Shown one piece after another: positions 1 through 8,370 of a stretch of 64,000 nucleotides of DNA. Made by a program: the position numbers and the translations under genes. Where the stretch lies: NCBI RefSeq assembly GCF_027924665.1, contig NZ_AP027043.1, positions 4,898,001 through 4,962,000 on the forward strand, in the 5' to 3' direction. The notes beneath the pieces are model-generated. The model did not search any database, had not been told where the DNA came from, and saw nothing but the letters and a program-made list of their open reading frames with translations. This DNA comes from Flavobacterium sp. GSB-24. GTDB taxonomy: Bacteria; Bacteroidota; Bacteroidia; Flavobacteriales; Flavobacteriaceae. Numbering within the stretch: the stretch's first letter is position 1; each line of letters starts with the position of its first letter.

Positions 1-1
1 T

Positions 2-538
2 GCTTTTGATGAAAATCGAAAAAAGCCGTTAATGGAAACTAAAAATCCATTTACCAAAACCGATTTAGAAGCTGGTCCAAGACATTTTACCTTTCATCCG
101 AATCAAAAATTTGGTTATTGTATTGAAGAAATGGCGGGTCAAATAAGTGTTTATAAATATAATGATGGCGTTTTAAACAAAATCCAGCGCATTGCTGCTC
201 ATCCTGACAAAATAAAAGAAGGTTTTGAAAGTTCAGACATTCATATTTCACCAGACGGAAAATTTCTATACGCCACAAACCGAGGTCAAGAAAACAATAT
301 TGCCATTTTCTCTATTGACGAAAATGGCCTTTTGAAAAATATTGGTTATCAACCGACTTTAGGAAAACATCCTCGAATTTTTGCCATTGATGAAAGCGGC
401 AAATTTTTGGTTGCTTCGAATGTTCTCACTGGGAATGTGATTGTTTTTAGAAGAGATCCCAAAACGGGATTACTAAAGAAAGTTGGTAAAGAAATTAAAA
501 TGGAAAATGTTTCGTGTGTGCAGATTAAACGGATTTAA
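2..538 (+). CDS. Lactonase-family protein, 6-phosphogluconolactonase-like beta-propeller (5' truncated by window edge)
   Basis: The reading frame is open to the left edge, so this is only the C-terminal part; the first internal ATG is at 32. The sequence has repeated propeller-blade motifs: GPRHFTFHPNQKFGY, SDIHISPDGKFLYATNRGQENNIA and HPRIFAIDESGKFLVASN. These are typical of the seven-bladed lactonase family (YbhE/Pgl, 3-carboxymuconate cyclase-like), which hydrolyses 6-phosphogluconolactone or related lactones. The N-terminal blades and any signal peptide lie outside the window, so localisation cannot be judged. The substrate is not determined by sequence alone. Confidence 0.85.
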   Translation, partial: AFDENRKKPLMETKNPFTKTDLEAGPRHFTFHPNQKFGYCIEEMAGQISVYKYNDGVLNKIQRIAAHPDKIKEGFESSDIHISPDGKFLYATNRGQENNIAIFSIDENGLLKNIGYQPTLGKHPRIFAIDESGKFLVASNVLTGNVIVFRRDPKTGLLKKVGKEIKMENVSCVQIKRI

Positions 539-599
539 TTTATTTTATAATGACATATTCTACGATCTCAATTAAAAACTAACTATAAAACTTCAAAAA

Positions 600-1127
600 A
601 TGACAAAACCATATTTCAACTTACAACCCGATTTTTTAGAAGATGAAATCGTAAAATTAATTCCTTTAGAAGAAAGTCATTTTGAAGAGCTGTTCAAAGT
701 TGCTTCAGATCCTTTAATTTGGGAACAGCATCCTGCAAAAGACAGAAGTAACAGAAAAGGTTTTAAAACCTTTTTTGAAACAGGAATAAATTCTACGGGT
801 GCTTTTTTAATTTTAGATAAGCAAACCAATGAAATTATAGGAACTACCCGTTATTACGATTATAAACCAGAAAACTCAAGTATTGCGATTGGATATACTT
901 TCTTAGCAAGAAAATTTTGGGGCGGACCTTATAATAAATCTTGTAAAAAACTATTGATTGATTATGCTTTTCAATATATAAATTCGATAATATTTCATGT
1001 TGCAGCAGAAAATTTCCGTTCGCAGAAAGCCGTTTTAAAATTGGGAGCGCAAAAAACGAATACAATGGTAGTTGTTAATAATGGGATAAATTTGCCCCAC
1101 TTTGAATATGAACTTAAGAAGAGTTAA
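600..1127 (+). CDS. GNAT family N-acetyltransferase
   Basis: A 175-aa protein of typical single-domain GNAT length. The N-terminal half has LIPLEESHFEELFKVASDPLIWEQHP, the usual pattern of RimJ/RimL-like acetyltransferases. The middle has a strand with FLILDKQTNEIIGTTRYYD and the end has the acceptor-side pattern FHVAAENFRSQKAVLKLGAQ, which matches the acetyl-CoA-binding NxxSxxxxxKLGF region. Known family role: transfer of an acetyl group from acetyl-CoA to an amine of a small molecule or protein terminus. The substrate is unknown. It stands alone with 61 bases upstream and a repeat-rich gap downstream. Confidence 0.88.
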   Translation: MTKPYFNLQPDFLEDEIVKLIPLEESHFEELFKVASDPLIWEQHPAKDRSNRKGFKTFFETGINSTGAFLILDKQTNEIIGTTRYYDYKPENSSIAIGYTFLARKFWGGPYNKSCKKLLIDYAFQYINSIIFHVAAENFRSQKAVLKLGAQKTNTMVVVNNGINLPHFEYELKKS

Positions 1128-1373
1128 TGAGTTATGAGTTAGAAGTTAGAAATCAAACTAGAGTCATCGGCTAATTATTGTGGCGTTTAACCCAAACTCA
1201 CAGCTTATAACCCACTACTCATAATTCAAAACCTCATAATTCAAAACCTCATAACCCATAACCCATAACTCATAACCCACTACTCATAATTCAAAACCTC
1301 ATAACCCATAACTCATAACCCTTAACTAATAACCCTTAACCCACAACCCACAACCCATAACTCCAAAAAAAAA
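1128..1373. repeat. Degenerate heptamer repeat tract (ATAACCC / ATAACTC / AATTCAAAACCTC)
   Basis: This gap is almost entirely short degenerate direct repeats: ATAACCC, ATAACTC, TTAACCC, CACAACCC, and longer units CATAATTCAAAACCTC repeated four times. At the left end the reverse-orientation form (GAGTTATGAGTTAGAAGTTAG) begins right after the stop codon at 1127. The tract ends at a poly-A run abutting the start of the next gene. There is no ORF. It looks like slipped-strand expanded filler, and the G-poor/C-rich strand bias is marked. Confidence 0.7.
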
Positions 1374-1955
1374 ATGAAAAGAATTACAGTTTTCTGCGCC
1401 TCAAGTTTTGGTACTGATAAAATTTACGAAGAACAAGCAATTGCATTGGGTAGAACTTTAGCCGAACAAAATATAGAATTAGTATATGGAGGTGCTAATG
1501 TAGGTTTGATGGGCGCAGTTGCCGATGGAACTTTAAATGCAGGCGGAAAAGTAATTGGCGTTCTTCCTAACTTCTTAAGATCTAAAGAAATTGCACATCA
1601 AGGCTTAACCGAATTGATTTTGGTTGAAAGTATGCATGAACGCAAAACCAAAATGAATGAATTATGCGACGGTGTAATTGCGCTTCCGGGTGGTTTTGGA
1701 ACTCTTGAAGAGCTTTTCGAAATGCTGACTTGGGCACAATTAGGACTTCATAAAAAGCCTATTGCAATTTTAAACGTCAATGGTTTCTACGATTCACTTT
1801 TAGAATTGCTTGAAACTATGACAGAAAAAGGTCTTTTGAAAGAGGTAAATCAAAAAATGCTTTTGGTGAGTGAGGATTTAGAAGATTTATTGAACCAAAT
1901 GAAAAATTACATTCCTCCAACAGTTGGAAAATGGATTGATAAAAAGGAAGTTTAA
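1374..1955 (+). CDS. LOG family (TIGR00730) Rossmann-fold protein, cytokinin riboside 5'-monophosphate phosphoribohydrolase-like
   Basis: A 193-aa protein with both family hallmarks: GGANVGLMGAVADG near residues 38-52 and the nucleotide-binding signature PGGFGTLEELFEMLTWAQLG near residues 105-125, which contains the catalytic PGGxGTxxE motif. Family members cleave nucleoside monophosphates (AMP or N6-modified AMP) to base plus ribose 5-phosphate. In plants and some bacteria this makes active cytokinins; in most bacteria the role is nucleotide salvage or unknown. Length is normal for the family. The ATG follows a poly-A run at the end of the repeat tract. Confidence 0.9.
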   Translation: MKRITVFCASSFGTDKIYEEQAIALGRTLAEQNIELVYGGANVGLMGAVADGTLNAGGKVIGVLPNFLRSKEIAHQGLTELILVESMHERKTKMNELCDGVIALPGGFGTLEELFEMLTWAQLGLHKKPIAILNVNGFYDSLLELLETMTEKGLLKEVNQKMLLVSEDLEDLLNQMKNYIPPTVGKWIDKKEV

Positions 1956-2009
1956 AACCTTTTTAAAAATACTGTAAAACATTCAACCAAAATTAACTAA
2001 CCAAAAAAC

Positions 2010-2687
2010 ATGAAGAAAATTACTTTATTATTATTTATCATTTCTTTAATTACTTTCAAAACAACGGCACAAGATTCAAAAGTTAAATTCGGAATACAAG
2101 GAGGTTTAAACTACTCCAGCCTTAGAGGTTACGATTCTTATGTAGACAACAATCCTGGTTTCGCTTACGTATTAGGATTTTCTTTTCAACATCAAATTCA
2201 AGAAAATTTATCGATAAAAGCAGATTTGAATTATGAGAGAAAAACTCAGATTTCGAAAGGTACAATCGAAGTATTAGAACCAACGCTTCCAACAGAACCA
2301 TTTGGAACTTATAAATTTAAAACAACAGCATATTTAAATTATATCGTACTTCCTATTTTGTTAAAATACAATTTCTCTGGAGATAAAAGTTTTTACATAA
2401 ATGGTGGACCTTATTTAGGTTATTTACTTAAATCTGGTCTAAAATCAAACTCAAATATTCCAGGTTTAATTAATGAAAATGATGAGGACACAAAAAATAA
2501 AAAATCTATAGATTTTGGTTTTTCAGCAGGAATTGGAAAAGAATTTAAATTAAATGGTATTAATCAAATTTATATTGAATTAAGAGAAAATCTAGGCTTA
2601 ACAAATATTTCTGACACTCCAGTTATAAACGATGGTTCTATAAAAACCAACTCACTTAATTTATTAGTAGGTTACACTTTTAATTAA
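2010..2687 (+). CDS. PorT-family outer-membrane beta-barrel protein
   Basis: A 225-aa protein starting with a classical signal peptide (MKKITLLLFIISLITFKTTAQ, cleavage after TAQ). The mature part has alternating beta strands: KVKFGIQGGLNYSSL, FAYVLGFSFQHQI, LSIKADLNYERK, TAYLNYIVLPILLKYNF, SFYINGGPYLGYLL. The C-terminus (SLNLLVGYTFN) ends in an aromatic-polar pair typical of outer-membrane barrels. This matches the outer membrane protein beta-barrel family (PF13568) common in Flavobacterium. The function is unknown; it is a small eight- to ten-stranded barrel by inference. It sits alone between LOG and an AHSA1-type gene on the same strand. Confidence 0.85.
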   Translation: MKKITLLLFIISLITFKTTAQDSKVKFGIQGGLNYSSLRGYDSYVDNNPGFAYVLGFSFQHQIQENLSIKADLNYERKTQISKGTIEVLEPTLPTEPFGTYKFKTTAYLNYIVLPILLKYNFSGDKSFYINGGPYLGYLLKSGLKSNSNIPGLINENDEDTKNKKSIDFGFSAGIGKEFKLNGINQIYIELRENLGLTNISDTPVINDGSIKTNSLNLLVGYTFN

Positions 2688-2801
2688 TTTTTGACATTTT
2701 TACTACAGCAATTTCATAATTTAGAGGTCGGAAGAAAAAATTGAAGTTTGACTGTAAAATATTGTTTTACATAGAACTTATAACATCTAACCTTCAAACA
2801 A

Positions 2802-3269
2802 ATGAAAACAGAAAACAACAAATTTGCAAAAGCTGAAATGCTGATTCGGAAACCAGTCTCAGAAGTTTTTGAGGCTTTTGTAAATCCACAGATTACTAGC
2901 AAATTTTGGTTTACCAAAGGTTCAGGAAAGCTGGAAGAAAACCAAAAAACAGAATGGACTTGGGAAATGTATGGTTTTTCGCTTACGGTTCAAACATTGG
3001 TTTTACAGGAAAATAAAAAGATTGTTATTGAATGGGGAAATCCAGACGAAATTACTTTAGTAGAATGGGTTTTTAGTCCGTTAAACGAAAATGAAACTTT
3101 TGTGAGTATTACAAATTCAGGCTTTCATGGTGATACAGATAAAATAATCGATCAGGTTCGCAATTCTACAGAAGGTTTTACTTTGGTTTTAGCAGGTGCA
3201 AAAGCGTATTTAGAGCATAACTTACAATTAAATCTAGTTTTAGATCGTTTTCCGAAAGGTCTTGCTTGA
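2802..3269 (+). CDS. SRPBCC / AHSA1-domain protein
   Basis: A 155-aa single-domain protein. The pattern AEMLIRKPVSEVFEAFVNPQITSKFW at the N-terminus, then WEMYGFSLTVQTLVLQENKKIVIEW and VEWVFSPLNENETFVSITNSGF, matches the START-like AHSA1/ATPase-activator fold. The C-terminal helix includes GFTLVLAGAKAYLEHN. Family members bind hydrophobic ligands; many are stress proteins of unknown ligand, so no specific function is assigned. It is followed by a 262-base gap without genes containing degenerate AAAGTTCACAAAG / CAAAGCTTTG repeats. Confidence 0.88.
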   Translation: MKTENNKFAKAEMLIRKPVSEVFEAFVNPQITSKFWFTKGSGKLEENQKTEWTWEMYGFSLTVQTLVLQENKKIVIEWGNPDEITLVEWVFSPLNENETFVSITNSGFHGDTDKIIDQVRNSTEGFTLVLAGAKAYLEHNLQLNLVLDRFPKGLA

Positions 3270-3531
3270 GGGTTATTTAAACGCAAAGAACACAAAGGTT
3301 TTTAGCAAAGTTCGAGAAGTTTTTTGGAGGGTCTTTAAAATGGAAAGTTCACAAAGCTTTATTTATTTTTTTTACAGACAAAGCTTTGCGAACTTAATAT
3401 ATAGGTTTCTCCCAAGTCTCGTAATTAAAATACCTTAGCGCACTTTGCGTTAAAAATAAAAGGCATATTTTGATTTTAATTTCAAGCTTGCTTGAGAAAC
3501 TTGAAACCTGAAACTAAAAAAACAACACACA

Positions 3532-3900
3532 ATGGAAGTTAAAAAACCTGAAAACATAGACGAATACATTGGCGGATTTCCGAATGAAGTTCAGGAAATT
3601 TTGGAGAAAGTTCGAATGACGATTCAAAAAGCTGCACCAGAAGCCAAGGAAAAAATCAGTTATTCGATGCCGGCTTTTGAACAGAACGGGATTGTAGTTT
3701 ATTTTGCTGCTTTTAAAAATCATATCGGACTTTACGCATTGCCAAGCGGACATGAAGCTTTTGCTGCAGAACTTTCTAAATATAAATCCGGGAAAGGCTC
3801 TGTTCAATTTCCATTGAAAGAAAAAATACCTTATGATTTGATAACCAAAATTGTAAAATTCAGAGTGAAAGAAAATCTCGAAAAAGCGAAAAAGAAATAA
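3532..3900 (+). CDS. DUF1801 / YdhG-like protein
   Basis: A 122-aa protein matching the DUF1801 pattern (IDEYIGGFPNEVQEILEKVRMTIQKAAPEAKEKISY-type helix, then the strands MPAFEQNGIVVYFAAFKNHIGLYALP). The fold is the frataxin-like one for which the 'iron chaperone' label was proposed in Firmicutes, but ligand binding here is unproven. It ends only six bases before the next gene, so the two are probably co-transcribed. A basic tail (KENLEKAKKK) closes the protein. Confidence 0.85.
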   Translation: MEVKKPENIDEYIGGFPNEVQEILEKVRMTIQKAAPEAKEKISYSMPAFEQNGIVVYFAAFKNHIGLYALPSGHEAFAAELSKYKSGKGSVQFPLKEKIPYDLITKIVKFRVKENLEKAKKK

Positions 3901-3906
3901 GCCTTT

Positions 3907-4590
3907 ATGAATTTAATTGAACATTATAATCAACTTTATAAAACCTCTTCTCAAACTATTGCAGCAGGGAACTATGGTATTGATTCAGAACTTAAAAACG
4001 AATCTGATTCCCGTTTCGGGATTACATTGCTTATTCGTCCAAACGAAGAAATAAAAGAGAACATTCAAACTTTTATAAACGAATTAAGAAAAGCCGAACC
4101 AGAACAATATTTCTATCCTGATTCTGATATTCATATTACGGTAATGTCGATTATTTCTTGTTCTACAGCATTTCATTTAAGTCAGATTTCGCCAAACGAA
4201 TACATTGAAATTATATGCAGGAGTTTGGTTGATGTAGATAAAATTAAAATTCACTACAAAGGTGTAACTGCCTCACCTTCGGCAATTATGATTCAAGGAT
4301 TTCCATCTGATGATACTTTGAATAATTTAAGAAAGAGACTTCGCGAAAATTTTAAAAATTCTGGTTTACAACAGAGTATAGACAGTCGATATGAAATTTT
4401 CGCCGCGCATTCTACGATAATGCGTTTTCAGGAAAAACTTCATGATCCCAAAAAACTAATGGAAATAACAGAAAAATTCCGTGATTACGATTTTGGAGAA
4501 TTTGATGTAAAAAATATAGAATTAGTATATAATGATTGGTATCAGCGTAAAAGTACTACGCGTATTTTGGGTGATTTTGGTTTGAGGTGA
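3907..4590 (+). CDS. 2H phosphoesterase (2'-5' RNA ligase / LigT-like) family protein
   Basis: A 227-aa protein with the two HxT/S motifs that define the superfamily: DIHITVMSI at about residue 77 and AAHSTIMRF at about residue 168. These histidines act on 2',3'-cyclic phosphate or 2'-5' linkages in known members. The length is slightly above the minimal 180-aa domain, with an N-terminal helical extension. It starts six bases after the DUF1801 stop, suggesting an operon. The substrate is unknown. It is notable that a second RNA-end enzyme (RtcB) is present 41 kb away, but nothing links them directly. Confidence 0.82.
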   Translation: MNLIEHYNQLYKTSSQTIAAGNYGIDSELKNESDSRFGITLLIRPNEEIKENIQTFINELRKAEPEQYFYPDSDIHITVMSIISCSTAFHLSQISPNEYIEIICRSLVDVDKIKIHYKGVTASPSAIMIQGFPSDDTLNNLRKRLRENFKNSGLQQSIDSRYEIFAAHSTIMRFQEKLHDPKKLMEITEKFRDYDFGEFDVKNIELVYNDWYQRKSTTRILGDFGLR

Positions 4591-4659
4591 TTTTTTCGCC
4601 GCGAATTCCACTAATTTGCACTAATTATTTATTTCAACTAACAAGCAACTCTTCAAAGT

Positions 4660-5022
4660 TTATTTGAACTTTCCAAAATGCCATAAAACTCCAGACGGAT
4701 CATGCAGAAAACATTCGCTTCCCCAATCTAAATAACGAATCGGAGTTAATTTTACCCCGTCGTACCTTTCAGGAAGATTTAAAACTTGAAGATCATTATA
4801 ATAACGCTCAACATCATCAACTTCAATAAAAATCATAGTATTATCAATCCAATCTTTGACGTAAGCATCTTGCAGGTAAAATGCAATTTCATTGGATTTA
4901 AAAACAGACATTTTTGTGTCTAAAACTGTTTCTTCAAATCCTAGATCACGATAAAAACTTCTTGAAACTTCAAAATTTTTAGCACCAATAAATGGTCGAA
5001 TTGACTTTACGTTGTGATTCAT
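4660..5022 (-). CDS. VOC (glyoxalase / bleomycin-resistance-like) protein
   Basis: A 120-aa protein with the beta-alpha-beta-beta-beta repeat of the vicinal-oxygen-chelate fold. The N-terminus has IRPFIGAKNFEVSRSFYRDLGFEE, the centre KSNEIAFYLQD, and the C-terminus YLDWGSECFLHDPSGVLWHFGKF, which contains the usual DPSG turn and the metal-side H. One VOC half-pair is present, so it should work as a dimer. The substrate is unknown. It is the last gene of a minus-strand run with SMI1/KNR4, the frameshifted lipoprotein and the antiporter. Confidence 0.87.
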   Translation of the reverse strand: MNHNVKSIRPFIGAKNFEVSRSFYRDLGFEETVLDTKMSVFKSNEIAFYLQDAYVKDWIDNTMIFIEVDDVERYYNDLQVLNLPERYDGVKLTPIRYLDWGSECFLHDPSGVLWHFGKFK

Positions 5023-5044
5023 TTTTTTTAGATTTTATACTTTA

Positions 5045-5467
5045 TTAAAACCATTCAATTCCTTTATCTAGTCGATCAAAAAAATCAGTAAAGGAATTTC
5101 CAATTTCGATATGATATTTGCTATTTAAATCAATAAAAGGAGAAAGAATAATTTTTACAGAATTATTGTCTTCAAATTCAATTCCAATAAACTCACCGCT
5201 TCCATTAGTTCCGATAGCCAGTGTTTGCGGTAATCGCTCAAATATATGATACTCTAAATTTGCATCAATTATTTCTTCTAAACTCCAAAGTTTTATAAAC
5301 TCAACTCCAATAAATTGATCTATTCCTAAATAATTCTCTATATAAAAAACATAATCTTCTGGAAGATCGAATTTTAAATGCGCCTGAATATCCTCAATTT
5401 GTATAGAAGATTTAGACTCCCTTTTAGAAAAATCATACTTTCTTAAAATCTCGTTCAACACTTCCAT
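5045..5467 (-). CDS. SMI1/KNR4 family protein
   Basis: A 140-aa protein with the SUKH-fold pattern: QAHLKFDLPEDYVFYIENYLGI in the first third and LWSLEEIIDANLEYHIFERLPQTLAIGTNGSGEFIGIEF in the middle, with the acidic C-terminal FTDFFDRLDKGIEWF. SMI1/KNR4 proteins are best known as immunity proteins against polymorphic toxins but also occur alone. No toxin gene is adjacent, so an immunity role is only a family-based possibility. Its start codon is two bases beyond the stop of the upstream lipoprotein gene, so the two are translationally close. Confidence 0.85.
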   Translation of the reverse strand: MEVLNEILRKYDFSKRESKSSIQIEDIQAHLKFDLPEDYVFYIENYLGIDQFIGVEFIKLWSLEEIIDANLEYHIFERLPQTLAIGTNGSGEFIGIEFEDNNSVKIILSPFIDLNSKYHIEIGNSFTDFFDRLDKGIEWF

Positions 5468-5469
5468 TA

Positions 5470-5909
5470 CTATAAATTTATGTCGTTATAATAAATTAAA
5501 AACCATTTATTTCCAATCAATTTAAACTGTCTTTCGACTTCAAAACCACTGTCTGGAATCCAAAATCTTTCTGTAATTAAAGTATCCGTTTGTACTAAAG
5601 AATGTTGATATTCTCCAATTTCAGTTTTTTCAGCTACAGGAACAGCTTGAAACTGCCAGTTTTTTCTATTCCAGTCGTATTGTTCAAAACCAGAAACATG
5701 TTTCCCTTCAATAGGAAAATCAACTCTTGAAACCTGAAACACGGAATCTGAATGAAACTTTTTATTGAATTCGTCGAAATTTTCTGCTGGTTCACTTTTT
5801 TTCAATTTCTTAACCGAAGAATCCGATTTTGATTTTTGCTGGATTTTATTCTCTTTACAACTTATAAAAATAACCGAAAGAACGAAAAAATAACTGTACT
5901 GTATTTCAT
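5470..5909 (-). CDS. Putative lipoprotein of unknown function with an apparent -1 frameshift in its signal peptide
   Basis: The intact frame (5470-5805 and upstream) lacks a usual ATG start. Translated upstream in frame it gives FFVLSVIFISCKENKIQQKSK, a good lipoprotein signal peptide with lipobox ISC. The only fitting ATG, at 5909, lies 13 bases after the antiporter stop and gives MKYSTVIF in another frame. The two frames join if a run of six T (minus strand) had one more T. The mature part includes FWIPDSGFEVERQFKLIGNKWFLIYYND, an NTF2-like ending, but I do not recognise a named family. Either a sequencing/assembly homopolymer error, a real frameshift, or slippage expression. Confidence 0.6.
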
Positions 5910-5921
5910 AAGAAATAAGTT

Positions 5922-8069
5922 TTAACTCTTCTTCAAAATACTTCCCAAACCACGTCCAATTTGTTCGATAGCCTCGATACCTTTTGCCAATGGAGATGCT
6001 GTAAAATCTTCGTAAGCGTCCATCGCGCTTTCTTTACGGTCGTCTTGCGGATAAACTAAAATTACATTATTCTCTCCAAAAGACTTTTCAAACTTCTGAG
6101 GCAGTTTATCAAAAATCGATTGATAAGAAACAGAACCTTTTCGAGATAGATTGAAAACCACTAAATCTGTTGATTTCATTTCATCAGAAATAGATTCAAA
6201 ATCTTCCCAATCCGAAACATTTTTAAACCCTAATTTAGCATTCAACTTCAAATTATTAGCAATCTGCTGAATAGTTTCATGTGTTTTATATTCGGCATAA
6301 AGCACAATCGAAATACTTAATTCCTGTGATAAACGACAAATTTTCTGAAGCAGTAAATGAAAACCAACTCCTCTTTCTGAAAATGGCGGACAAACAAAAA
6401 CTAACCTTTTTTCTTCGATAAAATTCTTTTGAAAACGGCAGATGAATAAACTTTTGTCAACGTTATTAATAATTGAATCAACGTTTTCTCCAAAGATTTT
6501 ATCAATAAATCCTGTTTTTCTCGGCCATCCTACAATCACAATATCCGACATAATTTCTTTTGAAGTTCTCGCAATTCCACTTGCAGGATTGTGATCGATT
6601 CTGGCAATTGTATTAATTTTTACTTCCGAGGCAGAAGCCTGAACCACAAACTTATCAACTGCTTTTCGGTACTTCAAAATATTCTTTTCGGCTTGACCGT
6701 TATTCGGAACAATCGTCAGCAGTGTAACAGGATTAGATGATTTTTTATCTTTAATCAATAAAGCAAAATCAAGCAAACTGGCTGCTGCAGAAGTTTTCGC
6801 CAGCGGAATCAAAATATGTTCGTCTAAAATTTGATCTCTTCCAGTATCTTCATGTGAAATTTCTTCTTCACAGATCGCAATTTTTTTGGCCGCTTTTTCA
6901 GTTGCAAATGAAGCTACGATACAAGTTATCAGAATTAAAATAATAGTTCCGTTAAGGATATTTTCGTCTAAGATTTTGGCTTTAAATCCAACTAAAATCA
7001 CGGCTAGAGTTGCGGCTGCGTGCGCACTGCTCAATCCGAAAATAAGCTGTCTTTCGGTTTTAGTATATTTAAATACAAGCTGTGTAAAAAATGCTGCAAT
7101 CCATTTTCCAAATATGGCAACAACACTTAAAGTTCCAGCAACAATCAAAGCGGTTGGGCCGCTAAGAATTACGCTTACATCAACCAGCATTCCAACAGAA
7201 ATCAAGAAAAATGGTATAAACAAAGCGTTCCCAATAAACTCAATTCTATTCATCAAAGCAGAAGAATGCGGAATTAACGGATTTAGCGCCAAACCTGCGA
7301 CGAATGCTCCGATAATAGGCTCTACTCCTGCTACTTCGGCTAAGAAAGCTGCAAAGAAAACAACAGAAAGTACAAATATATAATGGGCGTGTTTTTCACT
7401 TTCTAATTTTTTGAAAAACCATTTGGCAATTCTTGGAATAACCAAAAACATTATGGCAGAAAAAATCGCCAATGAAACCCCTAATTTGATCCAAAAAGCT
7501 TGATTTAGATTCCCTTGACTGCTTCCCATAATTACAGCAAGAATTATCAAAACTGCAGTATCAGTCAAAATTGTTCCGCCGACTGTAATAGCAACGGCTT
7601 GATTTTTAGCAATTCCCAGTTTACTCACAATTGGATACGCCACTAATGTGTGCGTCGCGAACATACTGGCGGTTAAAAAACTGGCATTGAAATCATATTT
7701 CAACAAATAAAAACAAACTGGAAAACCTATAGAGAGCGGAAATATAAAAGTAAAAAAACCGAATAATAAACTCTTATTTCGATTGGCTTTGAATTCATTC
7801 ATATCCAATTCTAAACCCGCAATAAACATGATGTACAAAAGTCCGATTGTAGAAAATAAATCGACAGCAGAATTTTTGGCCAGAATGTTTAATCCGTGCG
7901 GCCCGATGATTACTCCCGAGATAATAAGTCCGATGATTCCGGGGATATTAATTTTTTTTAGTAAAATCGGCGAAAGCAGAATTATAAAAAGTATTAAAGA
8001 AAAAATTAACACGGGGTTGGTGAGCGGTAATTCGAATTCTTGTAATAGATGTTTGAAAAATTCTATCAT
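5922..8069 (-). CDS. CPA2-family cation:proton antiporter with cytoplasmic UspA-like region
   Basis: A 715-aa protein. Residues 1-395 hold about 12-13 membrane segments with the Na+/H+ exchanger (KefB-type) pattern, for example GIIGLIISGVIIGPHGLNILAKN, a conserved FIAGLELD and VEPIIGAFVAGLALNP. Residues 400-715 are soluble and resemble paired universal-stress-protein repeats (ILIPLAKTSAAASLLDFAL; MSDIVIVGWPRKTGFIDKIFG) rather than the KTN/TrkA-N domain of KefB. Family role: exchange of K+ or Na+ for H+ across the inner membrane. It lies upstream of the frameshifted lipoprotein gene on the same strand. Ion specificity cannot be read from the sequence. Confidence 0.9.
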   Translation of the reverse strand: MIEFFKHLLQEFELPLTNPVLIFSLILFIILLSPILLKKINIPGIIGLIISGVIIGPHGLNILAKNSAVDLFSTIGLLYIMFIAGLELDMNEFKANRNKSLLFGFFTFIFPLSIGFPVCFYLLKYDFNASFLTASMFATHTLVAYPIVSKLGIAKNQAVAITVGGTILTDTAVLIILAVIMGSSQGNLNQAFWIKLGVSLAIFSAIMFLVIPRIAKWFFKKLESEKHAHYIFVLSVVFFAAFLAEVAGVEPIIGAFVAGLALNPLIPHSSALMNRIEFIGNALFIPFFLISVGMLVDVSVILSGPTALIVAGTLSVVAIFGKWIAAFFTQLVFKYTKTERQLIFGLSSAHAAATLAVILVGFKAKILDENILNGTIILILITCIVASFATEKAAKKIAICEEEISHEDTGRDQILDEHILIPLAKTSAAASLLDFALLIKDKKSSNPVTLLTIVPNNGQAEKNILKYRKAVDKFVVQASASEVKINTIARIDHNPASGIARTSKEIMSDIVIVGWPRKTGFIDKIFGENVDSIINNVDKSLFICRFQKNFIEEKRLVFVCPPFSERGVGFHLLLQKICRLSQELSISIVLYAEYKTHETIQQIANNLKLNAKLGFKNVSDWEDFESISDEMKSTDLVVFNLSRKGSVSYQSIFDKLPQKFEKSFGENNVILVYPQDDRKESAMDAYEDFTASPLAKGIEAIEQIGRGLGSILKKS

Positions 8070-8343
8070 ATTGTAACTTTATCTTCTTGTGGCATTATAA
8101 TTTGTAAAAAGACATTTTTCAGAATTAGAACAAAATCCCTGAAGTATTAATAATTGGAAAGAATCGCGCTGATTTTCACAGCTTGATTTACTACAAAAAT
8201 ACCTAAAAAACACGAACTTTCTACGAAAACTGCATATTACGGATTTAAATTTATTTCGTTGCTGAATTATTAAAATTTAATATTTATTTTAACAAATACG
8301 CAAGATTAACATTCAAAAATAAATCTTCATTGCATTATTCAAT

Positions 8344-8351
8344 TATCTTTG
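8344..8351 (+). promoter_or_regulatory. -7 box TATCTTTG upstream of serine dehydratase gene
   Basis: The octamer TATCTTTG matches the Bacteroidota TAnnTTTG -7 consensus and lies 20 bases before the ATG at 8371. I see no clear TTTG -33 element at the usual spacing. The rest of the 301-base gap (8070-8370) between the divergent antiporter and this gene is AT-rich with no ORF or obvious hairpin. Confidence 0.5.
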
Positions 8352-8370
8352 TCTTAACAAAAATTGAACA

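Noticed and set aside
6886..7383. 165-codon plus-strand ORF opposite the antiporter gene
   Set aside because: It is the antisense shadow of the membrane part of the antiporter; Ile/Ala/Thr-rich composition comes from complementing hydrophobic codons.
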